Positions 1 to 8,510 of a DNA stretch of 64,000 bases are shown piece after piece. Position 1 is the first letter of the stretch. Every line of letters starts with the position of its first letter. The DNA is taken from positions 930,001-994,000 of the forward strand of contig NZ_AP018681.1 in the NCBI RefSeq assembly GCF_002218025.2, in the 5' to 3' direction. Both the position numbers and the translations under genes were made by a program. The DNA is from Vibrio casei (GTDB lineage: Bacteria; Pseudomonadota; Gammaproteobacteria; Enterobacterales; Vibrionaceae). Under the pieces are notes generated by a model. That model did no database searches, was not told where the DNA came from, and was given only the letters and a program-made list of their open reading frames with translations.

Positions 1-788
1 AATTTTTTAGGATGAACATCCATGCATAAAGCAATATTTTCTTTCGTACAATCCCCCGTTGCCAGTAACGTTTTAATCGCATTTTCAATTCGTTGAAGCT
101 GTTCTAACTGTGAATTTGGCTTTGTCGCTGCTATTTCTTGAAAAAGAATTTTATCCAATAATTGATGATTAATATTCGGCTTAAGGTTCAAAAATTGGCT
201 TTGGAAATAAATGCTATCCGTTTCACAATTAAATTCAGGTTTACAGCCAAAAAAATCCGTAAACACTTGTATATTTTGGGGTGAATTTTGTCGAAAACAG
301 ACCTTATCAACTCGCCACTTAACCCCAACCAAATCTTGTAACAGGTAAAAGCATGTTCCAAGAGTCACTTGCGCTTTTTGCGGTGATAACCCTGCCGGTG
401 AAAGGTTTGTAAACTGAATTTCACACTGTTTATTGTTCATATTTTCAAACGTTAAAATCAACCCTTCGGCATGCAAATACAGGTATTTTTTGGCCACCGT
501 TAACGCGTCAATAATGGTGTCTTGGCGTGACATATAGGCCCCAATTAAGCCTAATGTATTAACGCCCTGCTTTGCACTGAGTTCTAAACCAAACGTCTCG
601 CAATGACAGCGTTGTGCAGACAATTCCAATGCAGCCAGAAAGTGGTCGTAGTGGATAAAGGCGTCCGGATCTCGAAGCTGGCTCGCCACAATACCCACTT
701 CTTTTAAAATCTGATTAGGATTAGCATGATAACTTCTCACTAAATCACTGAAACCTTCTAAACTCGATGCACGGATATAATGACTCAT
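1..788 (-). CDS. AraC-family transcriptional regulator with arabinose-binding-like N-terminal domain (partial)
   Basis: The reverse-strand frame opens with ATG at 788 and stays open to the window edge (262 codons), so the C-terminus is missing. The translation begins MSHYIRASSLEG. It has the layout of AraC regulators whose first ~200 residues form the 'Arabinose_bd' sensor domain. Its last visible residues (about 240-262, ending in MDVHPKK) look like the start of the AraC helix-turn-helix region. It is divergent from an aldehyde dehydrogenase and a GMC oxidoreductase, so it probably controls them in response to an alcohol, aldehyde or related substrate (inference). Three copies of a 16-bp direct repeat lie in the shared promoter region. 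The family call is firm; the effector is unknown. Confidence 0.85.
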   Translation of the reverse strand, partial: MSHYIRASSLEGFSDLVRSYHANPNQILKEVGIVASQLRDPDAFIHYDHFLAALELSAQRCHCETFGLELSAKQGVNTLGLIGAYMSRQDTIIDALTVAKKYLYLHAEGLILTFENMNNKQCEIQFTNLSPAGLSPQKAQVTLGTCFYLLQDLVGVKWRVDKVCFRQNSPQNIQVFTDFFGCKPEFNCETDSIYFQSQFLNLKPNINHQLLDKILFQEIAATKPNSQLEQLQRIENAIKTLLATGDCTKENIALCMDVHPKK

Positions 789-804
789 AATACACCTCAG
801 TGAT

Positions 805-974
805 TGTCCTAAAATATCAAATTAAATGATGTACGAATCAAATAATAGCCCACCTAAAATAAAATGTGAGGATTATCAATAACACCTAGTCTAGACTTAA
901 AAAATACCGTGACCTTGCTCTCCCTCTCTTAATTCCATGTCTCAAAAAGTCATATCAATGTCCTAAAAAATCAA
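805..974. promoter_or_regulatory. Divergent promoter region with three direct repeats, probable AraC-type operator
   Basis: The 16-mer TGTCCTAAAATATCAA (805-820) recurs as TGTCCTAAAAAATCAA (959-974) and more loosely as TGTCTCAAAAAGTCAT (938-953). The last two copies are exactly 21 bp apart, about two helical turns, which is how AraC-type dimers usually bind direct repeats. The copy at 805 lies just upstream of the regulator's own start and so could mediate autoregulation. Assignment to the adjacent regulator is inference. Confidence 0.55.
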
Positions 975-1064
975 GCCAAATGCCGACTTCTTGTTAACAT
1001 AAGATTAACAAGAAGCCTACTAGATAGGATTAGGGCTTGATCTTGATTTAACGAAGGAAACATT

Positions 1065-2543
1065 ATGAACCTGACTACCGAGTCCGTAACAACTCCGTCT
1101 GCCAACCAATCTGTCAGTGGTGAGGCTCAACCTACGACTTCCCAAATATTGAATCGTTCTTTAGATGCTCAACGTCAAGCCTTTACTTCGCATGGGCAAG
1201 AAAGCTATGAAGAGCGTAAGAAGTACTTGCTCAACCTAAAATTATTACTGACTGAAAACCGTGAAGCCATCATTGAAGCCATCAATAAAGATTACGGTAA
1301 TCGTTCTTACCATGAAACCTTATTGGCGGAAGTCATTACTGTCGTCAGTGATATTTCCAGTACCATTAAACATCTTAAAAAATGGATGAAAGTTCAAAAG
1401 CGCAGCGTTGATCAAAGCCTCTATTTTGGAGCTAAGAACCGTGTGATACCACAAGGCATTGGCGTGGTGGGATTCATCATCCCTTGGAACTTCCCACTTA
1501 ATTTAAGCTTTTCTGGTTTGTCGGCGGCCTTTGCGGCGGGTAACCGAGCCATGGTAAAAATGTCGGAAAATTCTGTAAATTTTTCGGAGTTACTCAAGCA
1601 ACTCAGCCCCAAATATTTCAACCAAGACAAACTGCAATTTTTCACCGAAACTGGTGAAGTCGGCATTGCTTTTTCAACCCTTCCTCTTGATCACTTAATG
1701 TTTACTGGTTCCGGCGTGACGGGGAGAAAGGTCATGGCGGCGTGTGCACAGAATCTTACGCCCGTCACGTTAGAGTTAGGAGGAAAATCACCCGCCGTGA
1801 TTGATCCTAATTATCCATTAGATAAAGCAGTTGAGCGCATCATGTTTGTTAAGCAGTTTAATGCTGGGCAAATTTGTACTACGGTTGACTATACTTTTGT
1901 GCATCAATCCCAACTAGCCGCTTTCATTCAATCAACGAAAACCTGGGTCAAAAAACATTGCCCTGATATCCACAGTAAAGACTACACCTCGATTATTGAT
2001 GACACCGCCTTTGTACGACTGGTAGAGACTGTGGACGACGCACAGAAACAAGGCGCCACCATCATCAATTTAAGTGACCAAGAAGCCGATGCGACCACGC
2101 GAAAATTTCCACTCACTTTAATATTAGACACCACCGATGAGATGACCATTAGCCAACGTGAAACCTTTGGCCCAATTATGATGGTGAAAACCTACCAACA
2201 AGCCGATGAAGTGATTAATTACATCGTACAACGCGATCGCCCTCTTGCGTTTTACCCATTTAGCAATAATAAAACGCTGGTTAATCATTACTTAAGCAAT
2301 GTGCTTTCTGGCGGGGTATCGGTAAACGACGCACTATTCCATGTGGGTCAACACGACTTACCATTTGGTGGGATCGGTGGCAGTGGTATGGGGCATTATC
2401 ACGGTTATGAAGGGTTCGTCACTTTTTCTAAAATGCGCCCTGTTTTCTATCAAGCCAGTTTTTCAAGTTTAACATTTCTCATGCCACCATATGGGAAGTT
2501 CGCGACGAGAGCTCTACATTTTATCGCTAAATTTAAGTCCTAA
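1065..2543 (+). CDS. Coniferyl-aldehyde-dehydrogenase-type NAD(P)-dependent aldehyde dehydrogenase
   Basis: This 492-residue protein oxidises an aldehyde to the acid with NAD(P)+. The aldehyde dehydrogenase landmarks are present and in order: PWNFPL (140-145), FTGS (213-216), ELGGK with the general base Glu237, and the catalytic Cys271 in GQICTT. The short, ~480-residue architecture with a C-terminal hydrophobic stretch (about 465-488) resembles the coniferyl aldehyde dehydrogenase (CalB) subgroup rather than the betaine-aldehyde group. A good ribosome site (GAAGGAAA) precedes the ATG. It lies 112 bp upstream of a GMC oxidoreductase. Together the two could convert an alcohol to an acid by way of an aldehyde (inference). 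The substrate cannot be read from the sequence. Confidence 0.85.
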   Translation: MNLTTESVTTPSANQSVSGEAQPTTSQILNRSLDAQRQAFTSHGQESYEERKKYLLNLKLLLTENREAIIEAINKDYGNRSYHETLLAEVITVVSDISSTIKHLKKWMKVQKRSVDQSLYFGAKNRVIPQGIGVVGFIIPWNFPLNLSFSGLSAAFAAGNRAMVKMSENSVNFSELLKQLSPKYFNQDKLQFFTETGEVGIAFSTLPLDHLMFTGSGVTGRKVMAACAQNLTPVTLELGGKSPAVIDPNYPLDKAVERIMFVKQFNAGQICTTVDYTFVHQSQLAAFIQSTKTWVKKHCPDIHSKDYTSIIDDTAFVRLVETVDDAQKQGATIINLSDQEADATTRKFPLTLILDTTDEMTISQRETFGPIMMVKTYQQADEVINYIVQRDRPLAFYPFSNNKTLVNHYLSNVLSGGVSVNDALFHVGQHDLPFGGIGGSGMGHYHGYEGFVTFSKMRPVFYQASFSSLTFLMPPYGKFATRALHFIAKFKS

Positions 2544-2655
2544 TCTAAGTCTTAGCCTAAGTTGAGCCATATGAATAACACCACGAACCATAAATAATAA
2601 GAAATCAATATATCCATTAGAGATGTAAGATTCATACTAGACAAGGAAAGCAACG

Positions 2656-4389
2656 ATGAGCAATGTAACCTATGACTTTGATCAAATCATTATTGGCTCA
2701 GGCTTTGGCGGTTCGGTCAGTGCCCTACGCTTAACCGAAAAAGGTAACCGAGTTCTTATTCTCGAAAAAGGCAAGCGACGTAATGACAAGGATTTTGCTA
2801 AAACCAACTTAGATAGAAAAAATTATATCTGGATGCCAACAGTCGGATGGAAAGGCGTGACTCAATTCAGTTATACCAATAAAGTTACCGTTATCCATGG
2901 TGTAGGCGTTGGTGGCGGATCTCAAGTTTATGCCAACGTACACTTCATTCCAGAAGATAAGGTCTTTAGCTCACCCGCTTGGTCTCGTATTCGTACTGAT
3001 TGGAAAGAGCAAATCTTGCCTTATTATGGTCTTGCTCAGCGCATGTTAGGCACCGCTAAAAATACCTATACCAATATTGCCGATGAGACCTTAAGAAAAG
3101 TCGCTGAAGACATAGGGCGAGGAGATTCCTATACTACCGTATCAACGGGCGTTCTCTTTCCTCAAGATGACGACGTTCAAGGAAAAGCTATGCCCGATCC
3201 GTATTTTAACGGCGATGGCCCCGAGCGTAACACTTGTCAAATGTGTGCTAATTGTGAAATTGGTTGCCGTTATAACTCCAAGAATACATTAATGAAGAAT
3301 TACCTTTATTTTGCAGAGCGTAATGGCGCTGAAATCCGCCCAGAAAGTGAAGTCTTAAAAATTGAGCTCATTACCCCAAATGGGGATGGATGTGATGGGT
3401 ATAAAGTCACCATAAGAGAGCATAAAGAGAATAACAAAAAACGAGAATATACAGTCACCACACGAGGTGTTGTGGTCTCTGCTGGTGTTATGGGCACGGT
3501 ACCTTTATTACTGCGCATGAGAGATCAATACAAAACACTGCCTAATATTTCAAAATTACTCGGTCAACAAATTCGGACGAACTCTGAAACCTTAACCACC
3601 GCGAATGATATGAATGTAAAAATCAGTGATGGTGTCGCGATTAGCTCTTTCATTTCGGTTGATGACGACACTAATGTTGAAATTAATCGCTTTGGAGAAG
3701 GATCGAACGGTACTTGGTTATATTTGCCGTATGTTCCAATGGTCACGGGTGTCGGTATTAAACGTATTGGTAAATTCTTACTCAATACCATTGCTCATCC
3801 GATTAAAACGGTTAAGGTTCTTAACCCAAATGGCAAAGCCGCGCGTTCAATCTTATTTCTAGTGATGCAAAAATCTGAATCGTTTATCCATTTTGAATGG
3901 CGACGTAAATGGTACCGTTTGTTTAAAAAAGAGATTTCAGCAGTACAAAATTCCGATGATATTCCATTGACGGTTTCTTTCCCTGCCGCTGAAGATGCGA
4001 CTCGCCGTTTTTCAGAAAAACTCAATGGTGAAGCAGGCTCAGCGTTAACCGAGATCTTAACCGGAGCACCAATGACGGCCCATATTATGGGAGGAGTCGC
4101 GATTGGTCGTAATGCACAAGAAGGTGTCGTCGATGAAAGTGGAGAAGTCTTCGGATATAAAAATATGCGAGTCATCGATGGTTCAATCATTCCCGGAAAT
4201 CTAGGCGTGAATCCATCATTAACCATCACCGCGTTGGCTGAATATGCCATGAGTAAAGTCGGCGTGTTTGATGAAAAACGAGCCAGCCACATAAAACCGA
4301 TTTTGTTCTCTGAACCATTAGAAGGACAAACTTCCGCCTTAACTGGCAGCGGTAATTTAGTGGCTACGTTAAAGCCACAGCCACAGTAA
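2656..4389 (+). CDS. GMC-family FAD-dependent oxidoreductase
   Basis: This 577-residue flavoprotein has the N-terminal FAD-binding motif GSGFGG (14-19), a second glycine-rich FAD loop (HGVGVGGGSQ, about 93-102) and the GMC C-terminal active-site region with His476 (TAHIMGG) and Asn519 (NPSLTITAL). A four-cysteine cluster at 194, 197, 200 and 204 (CxxCxxCxxxC) matches the cholesterol-oxidase-like branch of the family, where it could bind a metal or Fe-S cluster. No signal peptide is visible, so it is probably cytoplasmic or peripheral. It would oxidise an alcohol or sterol-like substrate and feed the adjacent aldehyde dehydrogenase (inference). It is not choline dehydrogenase by context, since no betaine genes are present. 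Confidence 0.85.
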   Translation: MSNVTYDFDQIIIGSGFGGSVSALRLTEKGNRVLILEKGKRRNDKDFAKTNLDRKNYIWMPTVGWKGVTQFSYTNKVTVIHGVGVGGGSQVYANVHFIPEDKVFSSPAWSRIRTDWKEQILPYYGLAQRMLGTAKNTYTNIADETLRKVAEDIGRGDSYTTVSTGVLFPQDDDVQGKAMPDPYFNGDGPERNTCQMCANCEIGCRYNSKNTLMKNYLYFAERNGAEIRPESEVLKIELITPNGDGCDGYKVTIREHKENNKKREYTVTTRGVVVSAGVMGTVPLLLRMRDQYKTLPNISKLLGQQIRTNSETLTTANDMNVKISDGVAISSFISVDDDTNVEINRFGEGSNGTWLYLPYVPMVTGVGIKRIGKFLLNTIAHPIKTVKVLNPNGKAARSILFLVMQKSESFIHFEWRRKWYRLFKKEISAVQNSDDIPLTVSFPAAEDATRRFSEKLNGEAGSALTEILTGAPMTAHIMGGVAIGRNAQEGVVDESGEVFGYKNMRVIDGSIIPGNLGVNPSLTITALAEYAMSKVGVFDEKRASHIKPILFSEPLEGQTSALTGSGNLVATLKPQPQ

Positions 4390-4511
4390 GAGCGGAAGAT
4401 CCAACGAAATCCCATTAAAAAATGAGATGGTTATCATCTCGTTTTTCTCTTGTCGATTTAAAAATATTCATCTTACCGCTATTTAAAAGAGTAAAGCTCA
4501 GATCAGATTAT

Positions 4512-4802
4512 TTAACCAATTTTCGTCATTTTGTTTAAAGTGAATTCTTCCATCAACCCTGCTGTTGCCGCTTTAAAATCCATAAGATGTTGTGTGCTTG
4601 AGTGCTTATCTAATGCCGCTTGATTTTGCCAAACTTCATAGAAAAGAAAATGCGCTGAGTTTTGGTTATCTTGATGTAAATCATAACTAATGCACCCTTC
4701 TTCTGCGCGAGTTACATCGATTAATTTGAGTAGTTCAGTTTTTACTTCTTCAATTTTATCTTCTTTCGCTTTGATGCTGGCGATAACCGTTAACCTAGTC
4801 AT
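4512..4802 (-). CDS. Antibiotic biosynthesis monooxygenase (ABM) domain protein, YgiN-like
   Basis: This is a 96-residue single-domain protein. Its pattern of an N-terminal beta strand (LTVIASIKAK), a helix, the CISYDLHQD strand and FYEVWQN followed by a KHSST helix is typical of the dimeric ferredoxin-like ABM fold found in YgiN quinol monooxygenase and related enzymes. A strong ribosome site (AAGGA) precedes ATG at 4802. It is divergent from a LysR-type gene 115 bp away, a common arrangement for a regulator and its target. The reaction could be quinol or small-aromatic oxidation, but the substrate is unknown. Confidence 0.8.
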   Translation of the reverse strand: MTRLTVIASIKAKEDKIEEVKTELLKLIDVTRAEEGCISYDLHQDNQNSAHFLFYEVWQNQAALDKHSSTQHLMDFKAATAGLMEEFTLNKMTKIG

Positions 4803-4917
4803 TCGAGTTTTCCTTCGTCAGTTAATGTATTGGTCTTCATTGAATCAATATTAGCCTTTGCGGTTATATTAATAAACAGTAAAATAATAGCAATATTATC
4901 AAATAAAAATAGACAAT

Positions 4918-5852
4918 ATGTTATTAGAAGACCTGCAAGTAATTTTAAAAGTGGCTGAATTTCGTAGTATTACTGCTGCGGCAACACATTTAAATATGAG
5001 AACGGCAACGGCTAGTGCGGCAGTAAAGCGAGTTGAAGCCTCTTTAGGTGTTGAATTATTTGTTCGAACTACTCGCCAATTAAGACTTTCTAAAGCAGGT
5101 GAGCGCTATATTCCACAGTGTGAACAAGCAATGCAATTACTCGATAGTGCTAAACAGAATATGCAGCATGATCTTGGAAAAATAGAAGGGGAATTACGAA
5201 TTTCCGTTTCCTCTGATCTTGGCCGTAATGTGATCATACCTTGGATTGATGAATTCATGGAAATGCACCCTGGATTAACGCTTAAAGCGCATTTAAGCGA
5301 CAGCAATGTGGATTTTTACCGTGATTCTGTCGACATGGCGGTACGTTATGGATCGCCAACCGATGCTCATTTATACGGTTTCAAAATTGCCGATATCCCA
5401 AGAGCGCTTTGCGCTACCCCAACTTATTTAAAGCAACACGGTATTCCTACTCATCCGAATGATTTAATTCATCATAATGGTTTACACTTTCAACTTTCGA
5501 TATGGTGCACGATACTTGGCGCTTTACGGAAACTAATGGAAATAAAGAGACCGAATACAAAGTAAAATTAAAAAGTAATCGTACCGCTAACGATGGTGAT
5601 TTAGTCCGTCGTTGGTGTGTGAAAGGCTACGGATTTTCATCTAAATCGATTTTAGATATGTCGGATGATTTGTTAGCGGGGCGAGTAGTTCATGTCATGC
5701 CTGAGTTTACCTTGGTCTCAACCGAAATGTGGTTTGTGTGTCCAAGTCGCCAGTCGATTACACCCGCCATGAGATTACTCAGAGATCACTTCAGAACGAA
5801 AGTTGAACAACGTTTAAAAGAGCTTCGGGATCATCAGATCTTACCGTCTTAA
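4918..5852 (+). pseudogene. LysR-family transcriptional regulator, frameshifted
   Basis: Residues 1-190 read in one frame from ATG 4918: an N-terminal winged helix (LLEDLQVILKVAEF, then AAVKRVEASLGVELFVR) and the start of the LysR substrate domain. The frame then runs into unrelated sequence (after HFQLS, about 5495) and stops at 5565. The rest of the domain continues one frame over (MVHDTWRFTE through to ILPS, stop at 5850-5852). A single lost base near 5495-5503 explains the break, so it is either a genuine recent pseudogene or a sequencing error. With the frame restored the protein would be about 310 residues, normal for the family. The neighbouring divergent ABM gene is the likely target. 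Confidence 0.85.
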
Positions 5853-5867
5853 CCATAAGATCTGATG
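5831..5867. terminator. Hairpin at the end of the lysR-like gene
   Basis: A perfect 13-bp inverted repeat (TCATCAGATCTTA and TAAGATCTGATGA) overlaps the stop codon of the frameshifted lysR gene. It lies between two convergent genes and could serve both, although no long T-run follows immediately. Confidence 0.5.
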
Positions 5868-5924
5868 AGTTAGTTTATACAAGTTGTTTTTTATATATAA
5901 TCCGCTTAATTCAACCTCTCAGAC

Positions 5925-8105
5925 TTAACTTCGAGCTTGAGTAAGTTTGGTTTCAAGCCGCTGAATATCCGCTCGATCAAACATATCTTGCAGGGTAGAC
6001 GATAACTTACGACGCCAGTTCGGGTATTCATCCATCGTACCTGGAATATTAACTGGTGTATCCATCTCTAACCAGTCTTCTAATTGCAAGCTGAGCAAAG
6101 CGCTTGATCCCGTTGCCATATGCACTTGCATAGCTTCACTAAGAGCTTGATTAATAATCACCTCACCCGTCTCGTTATACTCTAACTCGGGTAGGTGATG
6201 ATGTTCTTTTAACGTCGCGATGATGTGCTTCCTTCGTGTTTTTCTATCTTCAAACAACACGTTAAGTTGAGCTTCGTCTGGGTATAAACCAATTTCTTTC
6301 CCTAACGTTAGATCAGCGCTATTCCAAAATCCTCGCAGCGTCGGCATATCATGAGTGCATAACGCTGTCATTGATTGTTGTTTGTATTGATTTGGAGCGA
6401 TGTACTGACCATCTTCTTCTGTTTCAAAAAAGAAAACTTTATAAGAATGAATCCCCGCATCATTAAGTTTTTCAACAATTTCTTCTGGTACGGTTCCGAG
6501 ATCTTCCCCAATCACCGCGCATTGATGACGGTGGCTTTCTAGCGCCAAAATAGACATCAAGTCATCCACAGGGTAGTAGATATAAGCCCCATCTTTTGCG
6601 GTTTTTCCTTTAGGAATCCACCACAAACGTAATAAACCTAATACGTGGTCAATTCGTAAGGCGCCACAGTGACGCATATTGGCTCGCAGTAAATCAATAA
6701 ATGGTTGGTAAGCTTGCACTTTTAATTGATAAGGATTTAATGGTGGTAATCCCCAATTTTGACCAAGTGGGCCAAAAATATCGGGTGGTGCGCCGATACT
6801 GACATCTTGACAAAGCGCACCATGATCAGCCCATGTATCTGCACCTGAATCACACACCCCCACCGCTAAATCGCGGTATAATCCAATCACCATACCTTTG
6901 TCTTCAGCCAGCTTTTGAACTTGTGTTAATTGTTCGTCTGCTAGCCATTGCAAGTACATGAACAACTGCACTTTTTCTTGGTTTTTCTTAATGTAACTCT
7001 GCACTTCTGGCGAATCAAAATGCTGATATTCTTTAGCGAAAACCGGCCACCCCCATACCGAGTCATCTTTAGCTTTTAAGTCACTATGAAGCGCATCAAA
7101 CGCTGCTTGATGGATCAGGCTATCACTGCCTTGTTCAACAAAATCTAAAAAGGCACGTGCACGCTCAGACTTTGCTTTTAGCTCTTTCTCGACAAAGGTT
7201 TGATACAACGCTGGTAATACCGACATTTTTAAAGCCGACACTTCAGTGTAATCCACCCATTCTTTTTGTCGGTTAGCATGTAAACGTTGCTGAAACTCAC
7301 TGTCATGTACTATCGTTTGAGCATTTTCACTGTGTTTGAACTCAGCAACGGCTTCGACATCAATGTACATCACGTTTAACCAACGACGCGACGATGGGCT
7401 ATAAGGGCTTGCGCCTTCAGGGTTTGCAGGAAAGAGAGAATGTATCGGGTTTAAGCCCACAAAATCTCCACCACCATCGGCAATATGACTCACTAAATAA
7501 TTAAGATCTGTGAAATCGCCAATTCCCCAATTGGTTTCTGACGTAACAGAATAAAGTTGAATGCTTGGGCCCCACAAACGCTGACCTTTAACTAATTCAG
7601 GTTGCTTAAAACACGCTTGTGGTGTCACGATTAATGACATTTCGAATGGTTTATTACGGCGTTTACGAAATAAGGAAAACTGGTGATACCCTAATGGTAA
7701 AGAGTTCGGTAGGGTAAAGGTTAAATATCCCAGCGTGTCACGTGTATCCTTAAAAACTTGAGATTCAAGGTAGCCTTCAAAACGCTCCCCTTGTTCGGTG
7801 TCTAAAACCCAAGAAAATTCACTCACACGGGCCGATGAAGCAATATGCAATTCAACATGTACCTCTTTGCCAGCATGAACAACTTTTACGCTAGGTAACC
7901 CATCGACCTTAAGGCGTTGTTCAGCTTGAGATAACAGCGTTTTCTCGTTGCTGGTATCATAACCTAGAGCTTGTAGTAGCTCCTCAATGGTGGTGTCGCT
8001 AACAAAAGCTTCTTTTCCCCACGCACTAATATAACGGTCCACAATGCCTTCTTGATTGGCAACTTGCTTTAATACCGATTCTGACTGACGGTTTGACGCT
8101 TGCAT
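5925..8105 (-). CDS. malQ: 4-alpha-glucanotransferase (amylomaltase)
   Basis: MalQ is a cytoplasmic glycoside hydrolase family 77 enzyme that disproportionates maltodextrins, releasing glucose and longer dextrins. The frame opens at 8147, but the internal ATG at 8105 has a good ribosome site (TGGAG, 6 bases upstream) and gives 726 residues, so I chose it. GH77 catalytic regions are visible: the nucleophile Asp in LRIDHVLG (about 486), the acid Glu in GEDLGTVP (about 534) and the third Asp in CTHDMPT (about 586). It is divergent from malT across a region with MalT boxes. No malP is adjacent, and the next gene downstream is unrelated. Confidence 0.95.
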   Translation of the reverse strand: MQASNRQSESVLKQVANQEGIVDRYISAWGKEAFVSDTTIEELLQALGYDTSNEKTLLSQAEQRLKVDGLPSVKVVHAGKEVHVELHIASSARVSEFSWVLDTEQGERFEGYLESQVFKDTRDTLGYLTFTLPNSLPLGYHQFSLFRKRRNKPFEMSLIVTPQACFKQPELVKGQRLWGPSIQLYSVTSETNWGIGDFTDLNYLVSHIADGGGDFVGLNPIHSLFPANPEGASPYSPSSRRWLNVMYIDVEAVAEFKHSENAQTIVHDSEFQQRLHANRQKEWVDYTEVSALKMSVLPALYQTFVEKELKAKSERARAFLDFVEQGSDSLIHQAAFDALHSDLKAKDDSVWGWPVFAKEYQHFDSPEVQSYIKKNQEKVQLFMYLQWLADEQLTQVQKLAEDKGMVIGLYRDLAVGVCDSGADTWADHGALCQDVSIGAPPDIFGPLGQNWGLPPLNPYQLKVQAYQPFIDLLRANMRHCGALRIDHVLGLLRLWWIPKGKTAKDGAYIYYPVDDLMSILALESHRHQCAVIGEDLGTVPEEIVEKLNDAGIHSYKVFFFETEEDGQYIAPNQYKQQSMTALCTHDMPTLRGFWNSADLTLGKEIGLYPDEAQLNVLFEDRKTRRKHIIATLKEHHHLPELEYNETGEVIINQALSEAMQVHMATGSSALLSLQLEDWLEMDTPVNIPGTMDEYPNWRRKLSSTLQDMFDRADIQRLETKLTQARS

Positions 8106-8187
8106 TGAATGCTCCATAGACAATATTCTTAATGGAATTGAGTTCATCTGATTGGGAGCAATCTTGCCTAGTTAGAGTCAATTTAAC

Positions 8188-8240
8188 ATCCTCCCTACTT
8201 AGCGATAAAAGGGAGGAGCAGCGGGGCGTAGGGGATGAAA
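8188..8240. promoter_or_regulatory. MalT boxes between malQ and malT
   Basis: Matches to the MalT box (consensus GGGGAKGAGG, core GGAKGA) occur on the reverse strand at 8188-8197 (AGGGAGGATG) and on the forward strand at 8210-8219 (AGGGAGGAGC) and 8231-8240 (GGGGATGAAA). A weaker match, GGGGCGTAGG, sits at 8223-8232, abutting the last. The cluster lies about 85-135 bp upstream of the chosen malQ start, as expected for MalT-activated malQ transcription. Confidence 0.75.
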
Positions 8241-8280
8241 TGTTCGAACAAAATGAGATCTACAGCATGGTTTGTTACAT

Positions 8281-8302
8281 AAACCTGAGACAGATCACAT
8301 CA
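8281..8302 (+). promoter_or_regulatory. Candidate CRP site upstream of malT
   Basis: The 22-mer here matches the CRP consensus fully in its right half (ATCACAT) and at three of five positions in the left half. It lies about 210 bp upstream of malT. malT is CRP-activated in E. coli, so this is a reasonable candidate, but one half is degenerate. Confidence 0.4.
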
Positions 8303-8510
8303 GTTTCATCCGTGCGTGATATGTTGTTACGATAATTATTACAAAATACAGATATAAAAATTCATTAAAATAATCATCTGTGTACAAAAAAGATGAGCTA
8401 GCTCAGTAGGCCATCAAGTTAATAGTATTCATACCGAGTAATACCAAAATACTATTTTCATTTTTATCTTTATTTCGCTTTCAACATACAATCAGAGATA
8501 CAACGCTACC

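Noticed and set aside
3795..4415. 206-codon reverse ORF inside the GMC oxidoreductase gene
   Set aside because: It is antisense to a well-supported gene, with no recognisable motifs; a shadow frame.
8132..8335. 67-codon forward ORF overlapping the malQ start
   Set aside because: It runs through the MalT boxes and the malQ-malT promoter region, has no ribosome site and no recognisable protein features.
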